Shown here: piece after piece, positions 1 to 8,705 of the stretch
Position numbering within the stretch: position 1 is the stretch's first letter
How the letters are laid out: each line of letters begins with the position of its first letter
Source: Promethearchaeota archaeon
GTDB lineage: Archaea > Asgardarchaeota > Lokiarchaeia > Sigynarchaeales > SOKP01
Reading direction: 5' to 3'
Length of the DNA stretch: 64,000 bases
Assembly: GCA_013375495.1 (NCBI GenBank)
Contig: JABXKC010000002.1
Coordinates: 186,001 to 250,000, forward strand
The notes under the pieces: generated by a model
Told to the model about the DNA's origin: nothing
Seen by the model: only the letters and a program-made list of their open reading frames with translations
The model's database searches: none
Position numbers and translations under genes: made by a program

Positions 1-101
1 ATAACCTACCATGATAATTAATATCATTTCTGGCTTAAATTCTTTAATCCTTTAATAATGTTTTAGTTATAGTTAAATGGAAAACTTGCTTTCTTTGAAG
101 T

Positions 102-917
102 ATGAGCAAAGAATCAAACCATTTTGTAATTTCAAAACATAAACCATACTTATATGTTATTAAGGAAAATATTTCTCTCGTTCATTCTGTTTATACAAAC
201 GATCCCCTTAATATTTATCTACTTTTGGGGGCTCACAGTGCCCTTTTACTTGACACTGGATGTGGACTTTTCCCATTAAAACCAATAGTCGATGATTTGA
301 TAGGAAAAAGAAAGCTTATTGTATTCAACACTCATTACCATTGGGACCACCCCCTTGGGAATGTAGAATTTGGAGAGATTTTTATTCATGAAAATGAAGT
401 TGAACTTGTCTCAAAACCCTATGATGTCTCCTACTTTAAAGATTCTCCTAATGAAATTGTAAAGGTATATTCTGAGCAAAATTTTTTGATTCCCCCCGCA
501 AAAGTAATTAAACCTCTAAAAGATGGAGATATTTTTGATATAGGCGAAATTGTGGTTGAAGTTATACATTGCCCTGGACATTCTCCTGGTTCTATATGTT
601 TATTTACATCCAAGGGGGAACTTTTTACTAGCGATGTAGCCTATTATGGGGATCAATTTCTACCAGAAAGAGAAGAATTTCATATTGTTCTTAAAAGTCT
701 TTCTAAATTAATTAGTATATGTAAACAGAATGAAAAAGTTGAACTTTATCCATCACATAGAAATTATCCCTGTGATATTTCACTCTTAACTGATCTATAC
801 AAAGGAATTAAGAACATTGACAATTTATGGGATATTAAAAAGCCATTTGATTTCTTCCAGGCCTGGCAGATTGATGATCCAAGCGGAAAGTTTCGATACT
901 TTATTTCAAGAAATTAA
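102..917 (+). CDS. MBL-fold metallo-hydrolase
   Basis: A cytosolic zinc hydrolase of the metallo-beta-lactamase fold; the substrate is unknown. The metal motif THYHWDH gives H78, H80, D82 and H83. A further ligand is H160 in the HCPGHSPGS segment, with D178 after it and a C-terminal His in YPSHRNYP. The length of 271 residues is normal for glyoxalase II-like or lactonase-like members. The ATG start is the first in frame. The stop overlaps that of the convergent DUF1801 gene by 3 bp. The fold is certain; the reaction is not. Confidence 0.85.
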   Translation: MSKESNHFVISKHKPYLYVIKENISLVHSVYTNDPLNIYLLLGAHSALLLDTGCGLFPLKPIVDDLIGKRKLIVFNTHYHWDHPLGNVEFGEIFIHENEVELVSKPYDVSYFKDSPNEIVKVYSEQNFLIPPAKVIKPLKDGDIFDIGEIVVEVIHCPGHSPGSICLFTSKGELFTSDVAYYGDQFLPEREEFHIVLKSLSKLISICKQNEKVELYPSHRNYPCDISLLTDLYKGIKNIDNLWDIKKPFDFFQAWQIDDPSGKFRYFISRN

Positions 918-1243
918 ACTTTTGAATTTACCATATCAAGCAATTCTACAATTCTTTCTTCGTCTATTTCAATGAGAGATTTAACTTTAACATGTCTCGT
1001 AAGTTTACCGTCTCCTTCAAAAAGAGCTAATTCATCATCAGTTAATTTTTTAATTGAAAATCCAAGATTCACATGGTTCTTTAAAGCCACAATATAGAAT
1101 TTATCATTATAATAAGGAACCCCATATTTCATTCGTTCGTTAATTGAGGGATATTTGTTTAAAATAATACTTCTTAATTTCTTACATATCCCTTTTTGAG
1201 GAGATTGCTGTTTTTCTATATATTCATTGACATTGCTACTCAT
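914..1243 (-). CDS. DUF1801 (YdhG-like) family protein
   Basis: A protein of about 109 residues resembling the DUF1801/YdhG family, small single-domain proteins of unknown function. The characteristic block is the region around ERMKYGVPYY followed by the hydrophobic strand FYIVALKNHVNLGF and the LTRHVKV segment. The start is placed at the ATG at 1243 because residues upstream in the longer frame (from 1309) are low-complexity and precede the conserved part. It is convergent with the MBL-fold gene and overlaps its stop codon. No function is inferred. Confidence 0.7.
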   Translation of the reverse strand: MSSNVNEYIEKQQSPQKGICKKLRSIILNKYPSINERMKYGVPYYNDKFYIVALKNHVNLGFSIKKLTDDELALFEGDGKLTRHVKVKSLIEIDEERIVELLDMVNSKV

Positions 1244-1380
1244 AAGAAGAATTATAATAATGTTTGATTTAAAATTTATTAAATTAAGTTTTGATAAATT
1301 ATAATCCAAATTATAAAATATAAGCTCTAGTTTTAATAATTGATTTTAACACAAAATATAAATAAAAAAGTGATAATTTA

Positions 1381-1890
1381 ATGGCAAAAATAGCAATTGT
1401 AGCTACAGATGGATTTGAGGAAGCAGAACTTATCTACCCTTTTTATCGATTAAAAGAAGCAGGTCATGAGAGTGTAGTAATAAGTCTTGGAAAAAGACCA
1501 ATCAAGGGGAAATTTGGATATGAAATAAAACCTACTTTTCGAATCGATGAAGTGAACGCTAACGATTACGATGGAGTTATTGTCCCTGGAGGAACCAAAA
1601 ATCCTGACTATCTAAGAAGGAATAAAGATGTGCTTAATTTCGTACATACTATTGACCAGCAACATAAACTCGTTGGAGCGATCTGTCACGCGGGATGGGT
1701 TTTGATATCATCAAAGGTCATAAAAGAAAGAAGGGCAACGAGTTATTACGCAATTAAAGACGATATGATTAACGCAGGAGCGAAATTTGAAGATTCGTCA
1801 GTTGTAGTTGATGGTAATTTAATAACGTCAAGGATGCCCGATGACTTACCGGATTTTATGAAAGAAGTATTAAAGTTCATTCGTGGTTAA
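1381..1890 (+). CDS. DJ-1/PfpI family protein
   Basis: A 169-residue protein of the DJ-1/ThiJ/PfpI superfamily, which includes deglycase-like, chaperone and protease-like members. It shows the FEEAE segment near residue 12 carrying the conserved Glu, and the nucleophile elbow AICHAGW with C102 followed by H103. The length matches a single-domain PfpI protein. It stands alone, with no strong Shine-Dalgarno site before the ATG. A role in protein or metabolite repair is typical for the family, but the sequence does not establish an activity. Confidence 0.85.
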   Translation: MAKIAIVATDGFEEAELIYPFYRLKEAGHESVVISLGKRPIKGKFGYEIKPTFRIDEVNANDYDGVIVPGGTKNPDYLRRNKDVLNFVHTIDQQHKLVGAICHAGWVLISSKVIKERRATSYYAIKDDMINAGAKFEDSSVVVDGNLITSRMPDDLPDFMKEVLKFIRG

Positions 1891-1988
1891 TGCTAAACCT
1901 ATTTTAAACCTAGTATTTTAGGGAAATTTACTTTTTAAAAATTTTTTTAGAAATTTATGTCAAACCTATAGTCATAAAGGTAAAGAAT

Positions 1989-2041
1989 ATTATAATTCTG
2001 AGCCCCTATCTTTAAAATGTTTAGTAAACATGAATTATAAT
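1989..2041. repeat. Nested inverted repeats upstream of the SCP2-like pseudogene
   Basis: Perfect 10-bp arms (ATTATAATTC at 1989-1998 and its complement at 2032-2041) enclose a 15-bp palindrome, ATGTTTAGTAAACAT, at 2017-2031. The structure ends 39 bp before the ATG at 2081, where an operator or 5' UTR hairpin could lie. AT-rich DNA yields such repeats by chance, so a function is only possible. Confidence 0.4.
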
Positions 2042-2080
2042 TGAAGTAAATAAAAATTTAAATGAAAAGGTGTTTCAAAA

Positions 2081-2611
2081 ATGAATTTAACTTGTACTGG
2101 CTGTGGAAATGAAATTGAAACGTTACCCCTCCAATGTGCACATAGTCTTAGCAAAAATACCGAAACCAATCAAATGGAGTGCTATATGGAAAATTGCGGA
2201 GTTATATCGATTAATGAATATATTTGTGAGAATTGTTGTACCAAACGGAATATCATGAAATTAAACAAAACTTTCGAGCGTTTATCCTCAGAAAACGAAG
2301 AATTCAAGGATGAGCTAGCATTTTTCGAAAAAAATGTAATCCAAATAAATACACCGGACTCTGATTTTAAATTCTGAGTCGAATTTGGAAACGGAGTTTA
2401 CTTATGTGATAAAGGTGTAAAAAAAAATGCTCAGATAACATTCACCATCCCTAAGAAAAGCATGAATCTAATCCTTGAGGGAAGACTTGAAGCTTTCGAT
2501 GAATTTTTCAGTGGAAATCTCAAAATTGAAGGCGATCTCCAATACGGAATAGTATTTTTCGATATCGTAAAGCTAGCTTCAGAAATTATAAATGAAACAG
2601 GAGGTGCTTAA
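2081..2611 (+). pseudogene. Zn-finger/SCP2-like protein interrupted by in-frame TGA
   Basis: The frame opens with a Cys-rich segment (CTGCG near residue 5, later CENCC near 49) and reaches a TGA at 2375-2377. The same frame then stays open for 77 more codons to a TAA at 2609. The part after the TGA looks like the second half of an SCP2 sterol-carrier domain: strands like GNGVYLCDKG, then a LEGRLEAFDEFFSG segment and KIEGD. The TGA falls at a strand position where an aromatic residue such as Trp is usual, so a TGG-to-TGA change is the simplest reading. Stop readthrough or selenocysteine cannot be excluded. The end overlaps the ribosome-binding site of the next gene. Confidence 0.65.
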
Positions 2612-2612
2612 T

Positions 2613-3362
2613 TTGAACAAAACAATTATTTGGGGACATCGAGGTACTGGATTTACAGGTCTACAAAACACCTTCTCTTCTTTTAAGAATGCAATTGATA
2701 TGGGCGTAGATGGAATAAAAACTGAAACAAAACTATCAAAAGAAGGCGAAGTTGTACTAAGTTATTTTAATACCCTTAAAATTAACGGGCAAGACGTTCC
2801 AATCCAAGAATTAACTATAGAAGAAATTAAAAAATATAAACATGAAAATAGCGAATCAATCCCTACTCTACGCGAAGTTTTCAAAGCGTTTAAAAACTCA
2901 AATACAAGATATAATTTTGATATCGCCAATCCAGAAGAAGGAATACAAATCATCAAAACTGCTAAAGAGTATGGGTTGTTAGATCACATAGAAATCGCAA
3001 AACCCTCAACGCGCCCAGATTCTCTCAGAGATTTTTTTACTGAAATTAGAAATTTTGATAAGAATGTTATGTTGGTCAATTCTGTGTTTTTAAAACATTC
3101 TGTAATTAAGGATAAACATCTTGAACTCGACGATATGAGAAAATTAAACATTAATGGAATTAATGTAAACTATAATTACGCAAACTATGATCTATTTAAA
3201 AGAGTTAAAGACCACGGTTTCAAATTTTGTGTGTGGGGTGTTCTCTTTAAAAGATCAATGAATAAATTTCTGACTATGAAATACAGTGGTGAATATATAG
3301 ACGCGATGATGTCAAATCAACCAGGCAGATTAGTAAAATTCCGTAATGAACTTCAAAACTAA
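2613..3362 (+). CDS. Glycerophosphodiester phosphodiesterase-like protein, catalytic residues missing
   Basis: A TIM-barrel protein of the GDPD (UgpQ) family, about 249 residues. The N-terminal GHRGTG motif and the QNTFSSFKNAIDMGVDGI block are clear. The family's metal ligands in the I-E-x-D pattern are replaced by I-K-T-E, and the His-Asp of the VVLFHD motif is replaced in VVLSYF. It is probably not a normal diesterase. The TTG start at 2613 is chosen because GGAGGTG lies 6 bases before it; an in-frame ATG at 2592 overlaps that site. A decayed copy of its C-terminus lies at 8318-8472. Confidence 0.75.
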   Translation: MNKTIIWGHRGTGFTGLQNTFSSFKNAIDMGVDGIKTETKLSKEGEVVLSYFNTLKINGQDVPIQELTIEEIKKYKHENSESIPTLREVFKAFKNSNTRYNFDIANPEEGIQIIKTAKEYGLLDHIEIAKPSTRPDSLRDFFTEIRNFDKNVMLVNSVFLKHSVIKDKHLELDDMRKLNINGINVNYNYANYDLFKRVKDHGFKFCVWGVLFKRSMNKFLTMKYSGEYIDAMMSNQPGRLVKFRNELQN

Positions 3363-3365
3363 AAA

Positions 3366-3387
3366 AAAAATAAACTTCTTTATTTTT
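3366..3387 (+). terminator. AT-only hairpin after the GDPD-like gene
   Basis: Nine-bp perfect arms AAAAATAAA and TTTATTTTT with a CTTC loop begin 4 bases after the stop codon. The 3' arm is itself T-rich, as expected for an archaeal terminator. Confidence 0.5.
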
Positions 3388-3602
3388 ACAAATTTACCAA
3401 CTATTCTAATATTAATGAAGTAATCCTAAACTAGAAAAACTTAAATGGTATATCTAATAGCTAAAATTTGGTATTAAATTTTTTTACTAAGAGTTTTAAT
3501 GGTAAAAATAGATGGAAAACTTAGTTTAAATTAAAAAATAATTATTAAAAGAAAGTTATTGAAGATAGAAAAAACAGAAATTAAAAATAGAGGTTTATAT
3601 AA

Positions 3603-4415
3603 ATGATTTTTCAAAATATTTTTGAAGTCTTGTTGGATTGGTTAACAATCTATTTTTTTCCTATTCTTATCTCATTATTGGCAATTGCTATAGGATATAT
3701 TATTTACTTAGTGGTTAAAAGGCAACTTTCCAAACTAGCTAAGCATGAGAAATTAGAGCTAACTACAGCAAAAAATATCACAAAATTAATTAAATATCTC
3801 ATTATTTTGATAGTTTTAACTGCTATACTTACACAATTTGCAGAAAGCATAGGTCTTATTACAGCATTATTCACTCTTGTTGGTGGGACTATAGTTGGTT
3901 TTGCAGCTATGAATACTTTAGGAAATATGATTGCTGGTCTTATTATAATGATTAGTAGTCCTTTTTCTGTTGGTGATAGAATATTATATGATGGTAAAAT
4001 CACTGATATTGTCGAAATAAAATTGATCTATACAACTATGGTTGATCTTGATAATATTAAGATTTCTGTTCCAAACCAAGTTTTACTATCACAAGAGATT
4101 TATGATTTTGGGAAAAAAGAGATTGTTAGAAGACATGTGACAATAACGCCTGGATTTGAAGAAGATCGGAAAAAAGTTGAAGAGGTTTTATTAAATGTTC
4201 CCAGTAAGGTTAAACAAATATTAAAAGACCCTAAACCCTATGTTTGGATAAATAGCTTCCAGAATTATGCAGTTGAATATAAATTATTTGTTTTCATAAA
4301 AGATATTAAAAATTTGCCATTAATTGAATCTGAATTACATAAAGCTGTATTGGATGCTTGTAAAGAAAATAATATAGATATTAGGACTCCTCTTTTACAT
4401 AAAGAAGTTAAATAG
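3603..4415 (+). CDS. MscS-family small-conductance mechanosensitive channel
   Basis: A membrane channel of 270 residues in the MscS family, which opens under membrane tension to release solutes. Three hydrophobic segments occupy roughly residues 12-35, 60-80 and 84-112. The last is the Gly/Ala-rich pore helix (LVGGTIVGFAAMNTLGNMIAG), followed by the family signature SSPFSVGDRI at the start of the cytoplasmic beta domain. The length matches a minimal MscS. GAGGT lies about 8 bases before the ATG. It is the first of three MscS-like genes here and is convergent with corA. Confidence 0.9.
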   Translation: MIFQNIFEVLLDWLTIYFFPILISLLAIAIGYIIYLVVKRQLSKLAKHEKLELTTAKNITKLIKYLIILIVLTAILTQFAESIGLITALFTLVGGTIVGFAAMNTLGNMIAGLIIMISSPFSVGDRILYDGKITDIVEIKLIYTTMVDLDNIKISVPNQVLLSQEIYDFGKKEIVRRHVTITPGFEEDRKKVEEVLLNVPSKVKQILKDPKPYVWINSFQNYAVEYKLFVFIKDIKNLPLIESELHKAVLDACKENNIDIRTPLLHKEVK

Positions 4416-4437
4416 TAAAAAAAAATTGACAGCTTTC

Positions 4438-5532
4438 TTATATCCATTTTTTTCTTTTAAAGTAATACAACATAACAAAAGCTATTGAAGACATTATCAT
4501 AATTAGGATTGGATATGCAAACGGCTGAGCTAGTTCAGGCATATGACTAAAATTCATACCATAAAAACCTGCCAAAAATGATAAGGGGATAAAGACTGTT
4601 GAAATAATGGTTAACACCTTCATAATGTCGTTCATCCTGTTACTTACGCTAGATAAATACATATCTAACATTCCAAAAATTATGTCACGGTAATTTTCTA
4701 GAAGATCAGAAATTCTAAATATATGGTCATAAATATCACGTAAGTAGATTTGTAATTCATCTCTGATCAGATTCGATTGCTCTCTTTGCAGCTTATTGAT
4801 CACTTCTCTTATCGGCCAAATTGATTTTCTTAATACAATTGATGACTTCTTTAATCGATATATAAGCTGCAAAGTTTCTGGTTCAGGATTTTTTATTAAA
4901 ATATCCTCTATATTTTCTATATTCTCACCTACCTTTTCTAACACAATGAAATAATTATCAATTATAATGTCAATTAAAACATAAAACAAATAATCCGCGT
5001 TCATTACACGAACTCTTCCTTTTGGAACTTGAATCCTCTCGTAAATTGGATTAAAAAGGTTAGTATCCCTCTCTTGGAATGAAATCACATAATTCTCTCC
5101 TAAAACTATGCCAATTTGTTCATAATCAAATTTATCCTCCTCTTTATTCCAAATTAATTTTTTAATCACAACAAAAATATAGCTCCCATAATCTTCTAGT
5201 TTAGGTCTCTGATTTGGGCTTAAAATATCTTCTAGAACAAGTGGGTGGAAATTAAATTGACGCCCAATTTCTTCAATAACCTTTACTTCTGCAAGACCGG
5301 ATACATCAATCCATCTAATTAAATTTTTTTCGATTTTGGTGAGATCTTTCTGAATTTCGCTCGTTTCTTGAAAATCATAAAATTCTTCATTATAATCTGT
5401 TATCTTGATTTTAGTTTTTTCCTTTACTTTATCTCCAGTATATATTAAAGTCCCTGGAGGCAGACCAACCTTCCTTTTCCTCTTTTTCCTAGAAGGAATC
5501 ACATTTTTTAAGGGCTTTGAAAATCTTTTCAA
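4438..5532 (-). CDS. corA: CorA-type magnesium/divalent cation transporter
   Basis: A pentameric inner-membrane channel for Mg2+ or Co2+, 364 residues. The signature GMN sits at residues 325-327 (FYGMNFSHMPE) between two C-terminal transmembrane helices at about 302-322 and 335-356. The large N-terminal cytoplasmic domain carries helices typical of CorA. The tail KRKKWI is basic. The very N-terminus is unusually Lys/Arg-rich (SRKKRKRK). The gene lies between MscS channels, so this stretch is devoted to ion and osmotic balance. Confidence 0.93.
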   Translation of the reverse strand: MKRFSKPLKNVIPSRKKRKRKVGLPPGTLIYTGDKVKEKTKIKITDYNEEFYDFQETSEIQKDLTKIEKNLIRWIDVSGLAEVKVIEEIGRQFNFHPLVLEDILSPNQRPKLEDYGSYIFVVIKKLIWNKEEDKFDYEQIGIVLGENYVISFQERDTNLFNPIYERIQVPKGRVRVMNADYLFYVLIDIIIDNYFIVLEKVGENIENIEDILIKNPEPETLQLIYRLKKSSIVLRKSIWPIREVINKLQREQSNLIRDELQIYLRDIYDHIFRISDLLENYRDIIFGMLDMYLSSVSNRMNDIMKVLTIISTVFIPLSFLAGFYGMNFSHMPELAQPFAYPILIMIMSSIAFVMLYYFKRKKWI

Positions 5533-5672
5533 AAATATTCACCTTAATACTCTAGAGTGAGATATAGCTAATAAATTAATTAACCCAATTTTAAAATAAA
5601 AGTTTTCTTAAATTTTTAATATAAAACTTTGAAACTAAAACTGATAAAAACTTCGGAGATAAATGTTTTCCT

Positions 5673-6584
5673 ATGAAAAGGATTTATAAAATAATATTTT
5701 GGATATTAATTATAGGGATATTTGTATTAGTTTACTATTTTTTTGGCTTTCAGCGATTAATATTAAATGTTTTACTTTTAAATATGGTTGCATATGTTGT
5801 AAGATCAGTCTCAATTGATGTATTGCAAAGTTTGGTTAAAAATTTATTAATTCGTTATATCATAATGCTCATTATAAATATCGCATGGCTAGTATTTCCA
5901 TTCTGGTTGATATTTATTGTTTCACCAATATTTTTTGTCGCAATCATTTCTTTTCTGGTTGTAGCAATATCTTTGACGTTTCAAAATATTATTAATAATA
6001 TAGCTTCAGGAGTAATGCTTTTATCATCAGGGGGTTTTGAGGTTGGTGATCTTGTTGAAACTAATGGAATTATAGGAATTGTAAAAGAAATCACCTTAAA
6101 CAATTTGAAATTAGTAGATTTTGATGGATCTATCACTTATATTCCGAACAAAATCGCCTTTAATTCATCAGTAGTTCGGTATACTCATAAACCAATAAAA
6201 AAAGAAAAAAAAATAGAAATTTCAGATGTTGTAAAAAGTATTGGAAAAATTATTACTGGCGAAAAAAAATTAACTCGTTATATCAAAGTAGTTGAACTTT
6301 TAGGTTCTATAGATTCACAACAACTAGAAGAATTATTAAAACCTGTATTTGATAAATATGAACCGATATTTGGAAGAAGACCCTATTTCTATGCTAATAA
6401 TACGGTTAATGCATTAAATATTCGATTGGGTATTACTATTCAAATTCTTACAGAGGACCCTAAACTAATCTTAACCTACTTAGATCCCTTTATGAAAGAA
6501 ATTCTATTCAAAATTTATGAAAAAGATATAAATTATGGATGGAATGCAAATGAAAAAAGTAATCAATACAATGCATGGAGGTAA
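5673..6584 (+). CDS. MscS-family channel, divergent paralogue
   Basis: A 303-residue membrane protein. Four hydrophobic segments lie in the first 115 residues, ending in NNIASGVMLLSSGG, the counterpart of the MscS pore helix. FEVGDLVETNGIIGIVKEI and YIPNKIAFNS then mark the start of the MscS beta domain. The C-terminal cytoplasmic region is longer than in the 3603-4415 protein. The next gene starts 8 bp after the stop, so the two are probably co-transcribed and may form a mixed channel; the latter is inference. Confidence 0.82.
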   Translation: MKRIYKIIFWILIIGIFVLVYYFFGFQRLILNVLLLNMVAYVVRSVSIDVLQSLVKNLLIRYIIMLIINIAWLVFPFWLIFIVSPIFFVAIISFLVVAISLTFQNIINNIASGVMLLSSGGFEVGDLVETNGIIGIVKEITLNNLKLVDFDGSITYIPNKIAFNSSVVRYTHKPIKKEKKIEISDVVKSIGKIITGEKKLTRYIKVVELLGSIDSQQLEELLKPVFDKYEPIFGRRPYFYANNTVNALNIRLGITIQILTEDPKLILTYLDPFMKEILFKIYEKDINYGWNANEKSNQYNAWR

Positions 6585-6591
6585 TTTATAA

Positions 6592-7497
6592 ATGGCTCTT
6601 TTTAGTTCGGACCCCGAAGCACTAATTTATCTATTGATTATAGGTGTAGGACTTTATCTTTTGAATAAGTTTATTTCTGCGACACTTGGAAAAAGTAATA
6701 AAATACCTCTTAAGCAAAAAATGATTGTTAATTTTTCTTTAAAAATTTTTACTGTTCTCATAGTAGTATTTTTAGTAATTGAAGGATTTCCAATTATTTC
6801 TCTAATTGACCCCACTTACACAGCTGTGTTTACTGGAGCGATTAGTACCGCAATAGCTTTCGCTTCAAGCGGTATATTTGCAAACTTCTTTTCGGGAATT
6901 ATCATGATGTTAATAAAACCTTTTGAAATCGGTGATCTAGTCAAAATTGATGGAGATAAAGGCATTATACGAGCAATAAGTCTAACGAAAATGAAATTAG
7001 AAACATTTGATAACTTAATCATTGAAAAATCAAATGCCCAAGTTATTTCATCAAAAATAATAAATTATACAATCAAACTTGGTAAAAAGAAGACATTTAA
7101 AGATTTTAAAGAGAAAATCCTAGCCCCTCAAGATATTGGCTTCAAAAATCTCTATGAAGATATTACGAGTACTAAAAAAGAATTTGAAGCTAATTTAAAA
7201 AAAGCCTACGAGTCCTTTTCAACGAAATACTATCCAAAATTATATAATTTTACTTTTAGAATGTCATTTCCATATCAAAAATTTCGAGTTATCATCAATG
7301 AAGTCTCAAACCTTTGTAAATTATACCATGAGAAGAACATTTTTAGGATAAAACCCCAATTCGATATAGTAGATTACAATATAAGCATAGTTGTTAAATT
7401 TCGATTATTCACATTTGATGCGCAAAAAATATTTGATTTTCAACCAAAATTTGCTAACGATGTTTTTAATATAATTCATAATTATAAAATTTCATAG
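6592..7497 (+). CDS. MscS-family channel, second gene of a tandem pair
   Basis: A 301-residue membrane protein of the MscS superfamily. Hydrophobic segments lie near residues 9-28, 43-62 and 75-108. The pore-helix-like stretch FASSGIFANFFSGIIMMLI is followed by KPFEIGDLVKIDGDKGIIRAI, the usual entry to the cytoplasmic beta domain. The C-terminal half is long and poorly conserved by eye. GGAGG lies close before the ATG, inside the end of the preceding paralogue. A T9 run follows about 13 bases after the stop and may terminate transcription. Confidence 0.82.
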   Translation: MALFSSDPEALIYLLIIGVGLYLLNKFISATLGKSNKIPLKQKMIVNFSLKIFTVLIVVFLVIEGFPIISLIDPTYTAVFTGAISTAIAFASSGIFANFFSGIIMMLIKPFEIGDLVKIDGDKGIIRAISLTKMKLETFDNLIIEKSNAQVISSKIINYTIKLGKKKTFKDFKEKILAPQDIGFKNLYEDITSTKKEFEANLKKAYESFSTKYYPKLYNFTFRMSFPYQKFRVIINEVSNLCKLYHEKNIFRIKPQFDIVDYNISIVVKFRLFTFDAQKIFDFQPKFANDVFNIIHNYKIS

Positions 7498-7537
7498 AAG
7501 ATAAAATACTTTTTTTTTCTAAGTTTCACTAAACACC

Positions 7538-8191
7538 TTAAAACGAAGGTTTACCGCTTTTTCTTCCAATTCTCATAAAATATTTTTGTTTTTTTTGGTC
7601 TAATGGTTTTAAATAACCTAGTAAATCATCAAAGACTATTATTTGATCTAACTGAGGTCGAAATATAAATTTATAATATTTTTTCCTCCAATAAAACCGT
7701 AGACTATTAAGATACACCTTTAATTCTGAAACCTGCTCAGGTTTAATTTCTGTAAATGTATTTATTATAGGTTCTTCCGTATTGAATTCTATATTTCTTT
7801 TAAGTAAAGAGCCATCATTCTTCAATAGATAGATTGTTCCATTTAAATAAGTACTATTTTCCTCGTTGTAAGTTAACCCGAGATATTGAGCATATAGGTT
7901 AAAATATTGACGAATCTTAGTGCTTAGATAATTTTTTTGAATTACATCTCGATTTTTATTTTTTATTAAGGTTTTTAGTTCTTGTTCTTCCATTTCTATC
8001 TTACTTTTCTGCAATAATTCATAATATTTCACTTGGAGATTTGTAAAAATTAGCATCTCTATATCATTATAAAAATCTTGAACTTCGCGTGCCAAAATCC
8101 TGTCATCTTTGATGTGATCCCAAATTATAAAGAAAAGCACTGCTATCGAGACTACTAAACTTAAATAAACAAGAATATCATTTGGATTCAT
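7538..8191 (-). CDS. Unrecognised protein with one N-terminal membrane helix
   Basis: 217 residues. The first 25 form one hydrophobic helix (ILVYLSLVVSIAVLFFIIW), followed by a soluble, charged domain with predicted helices and, near the end, a strand-rich part rich in Lys and Tyr. No catalytic motif is visible. The topology suggests a membrane-anchored protein with its body in the cytosol, although an outward orientation cannot be excluded. It is convergent with the tandem MscS pair and has no partner on its own strand. Confidence 0.6.
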   Translation of the reverse strand: MNPNDILVYLSLVVSIAVLFFIIWDHIKDDRILAREVQDFYNDIEMLIFTNLQVKYYELLQKSKIEMEEQELKTLIKNKNRDVIQKNYLSTKIRQYFNLYAQYLGLTYNEENSTYLNGTIYLLKNDGSLLKRNIEFNTEEPIINTFTEIKPEQVSELKVYLNSLRFYWRKKYYKFIFRPQLDQIIVFDDLLGYLKPLDQKKQKYFMRIGRKSGKPSF

Positions 8192-8285
8192 AAGACTAAT
8201 CCAACTATTTCAAACTTTTTAATGGGTTTGTAATATAATTTAGTTATTATAGATCTTGATAGTATTTAAATTCATCATTCATAGT

Positions 8286-8313
8286 TTTTTAGGAAATTAA
8301 AGCTTCCTAAAAA
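8286..8313. repeat. Inverted repeat beside a decayed gene
   Basis: Perfect 10-bp arms TTTTTAGGAA and TTCCTAAAAA are separated by 8 bases. The repeat lies just upstream of the diesterase fragment, within a 514-bp stretch (8192-8705) that holds no intact gene. It could be a terminator hairpin or a rearrangement scar. Confidence 0.45.
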
Positions 8314-8317
8314 TTAA

Positions 8318-8472
8318 TAAAGACAGGACTTGAGCTCAATTTTTATTTAAGGGGAATTCTCTTTAAAAGATCAAAACAAAAATTACTTAATATGAATTAT
8401 ATGAAAGAATATATCGATGGAATAATCCAAAATCAAGTAGAACGGTTGGTAAATTTCCGTAATCAACTATAA
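8318..8472 (+). pseudogene. C-terminal fragment of a GDPD-like gene
   Basis: Translated in the frame ending at the TAA at 8470, this stretch reads GILFKRS, then MKEYIDGIIQNQ and ERLVNFRNQL. It parallels the end of the intact diesterase-like protein at 2613-3362 (GVLFKRS, GEYIDAMMSNQ, RLVKFRNEL). Similarity continues upstream to about 8318 at the nucleotide level (AAAGAC start), but with a frame change. Only about 40 residues survive and no start is present. It is the remnant of a second copy. Confidence 0.75.
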
Positions 8473-8615
8473 TAAATGAGACTTTCTCTTCAAGTTTTAT
8501 TAATTGAATTTCGTATTTTACAAATATGAGAAAAAACTACTTAAATCTATCCAATAAAAGCAGCAATTATAACGAAAATAAATCATTAATGCGATTTCTC
8601 CTCATAACATCCAAG

Positions 8616-8624
8616 TTATATAAA
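8616..8624 (+). promoter_or_regulatory. Candidate TATA box for the mutase operon
   Basis: TTATATAAA lies about 82 bases before the TTG start at 8706, in otherwise gene-free DNA. This matches the archaeal TATA element and implies a 5' leader of roughly 60 bases. No BRE purines are clear. Confidence 0.35.
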
Positions 8625-8705
8625 GATACTAATTTTACCAAAATAAATATAAACATCTTAGATTAAATTACATAATGAAATTTAGCAAATTGGCGTGATA
8701 TAAGT

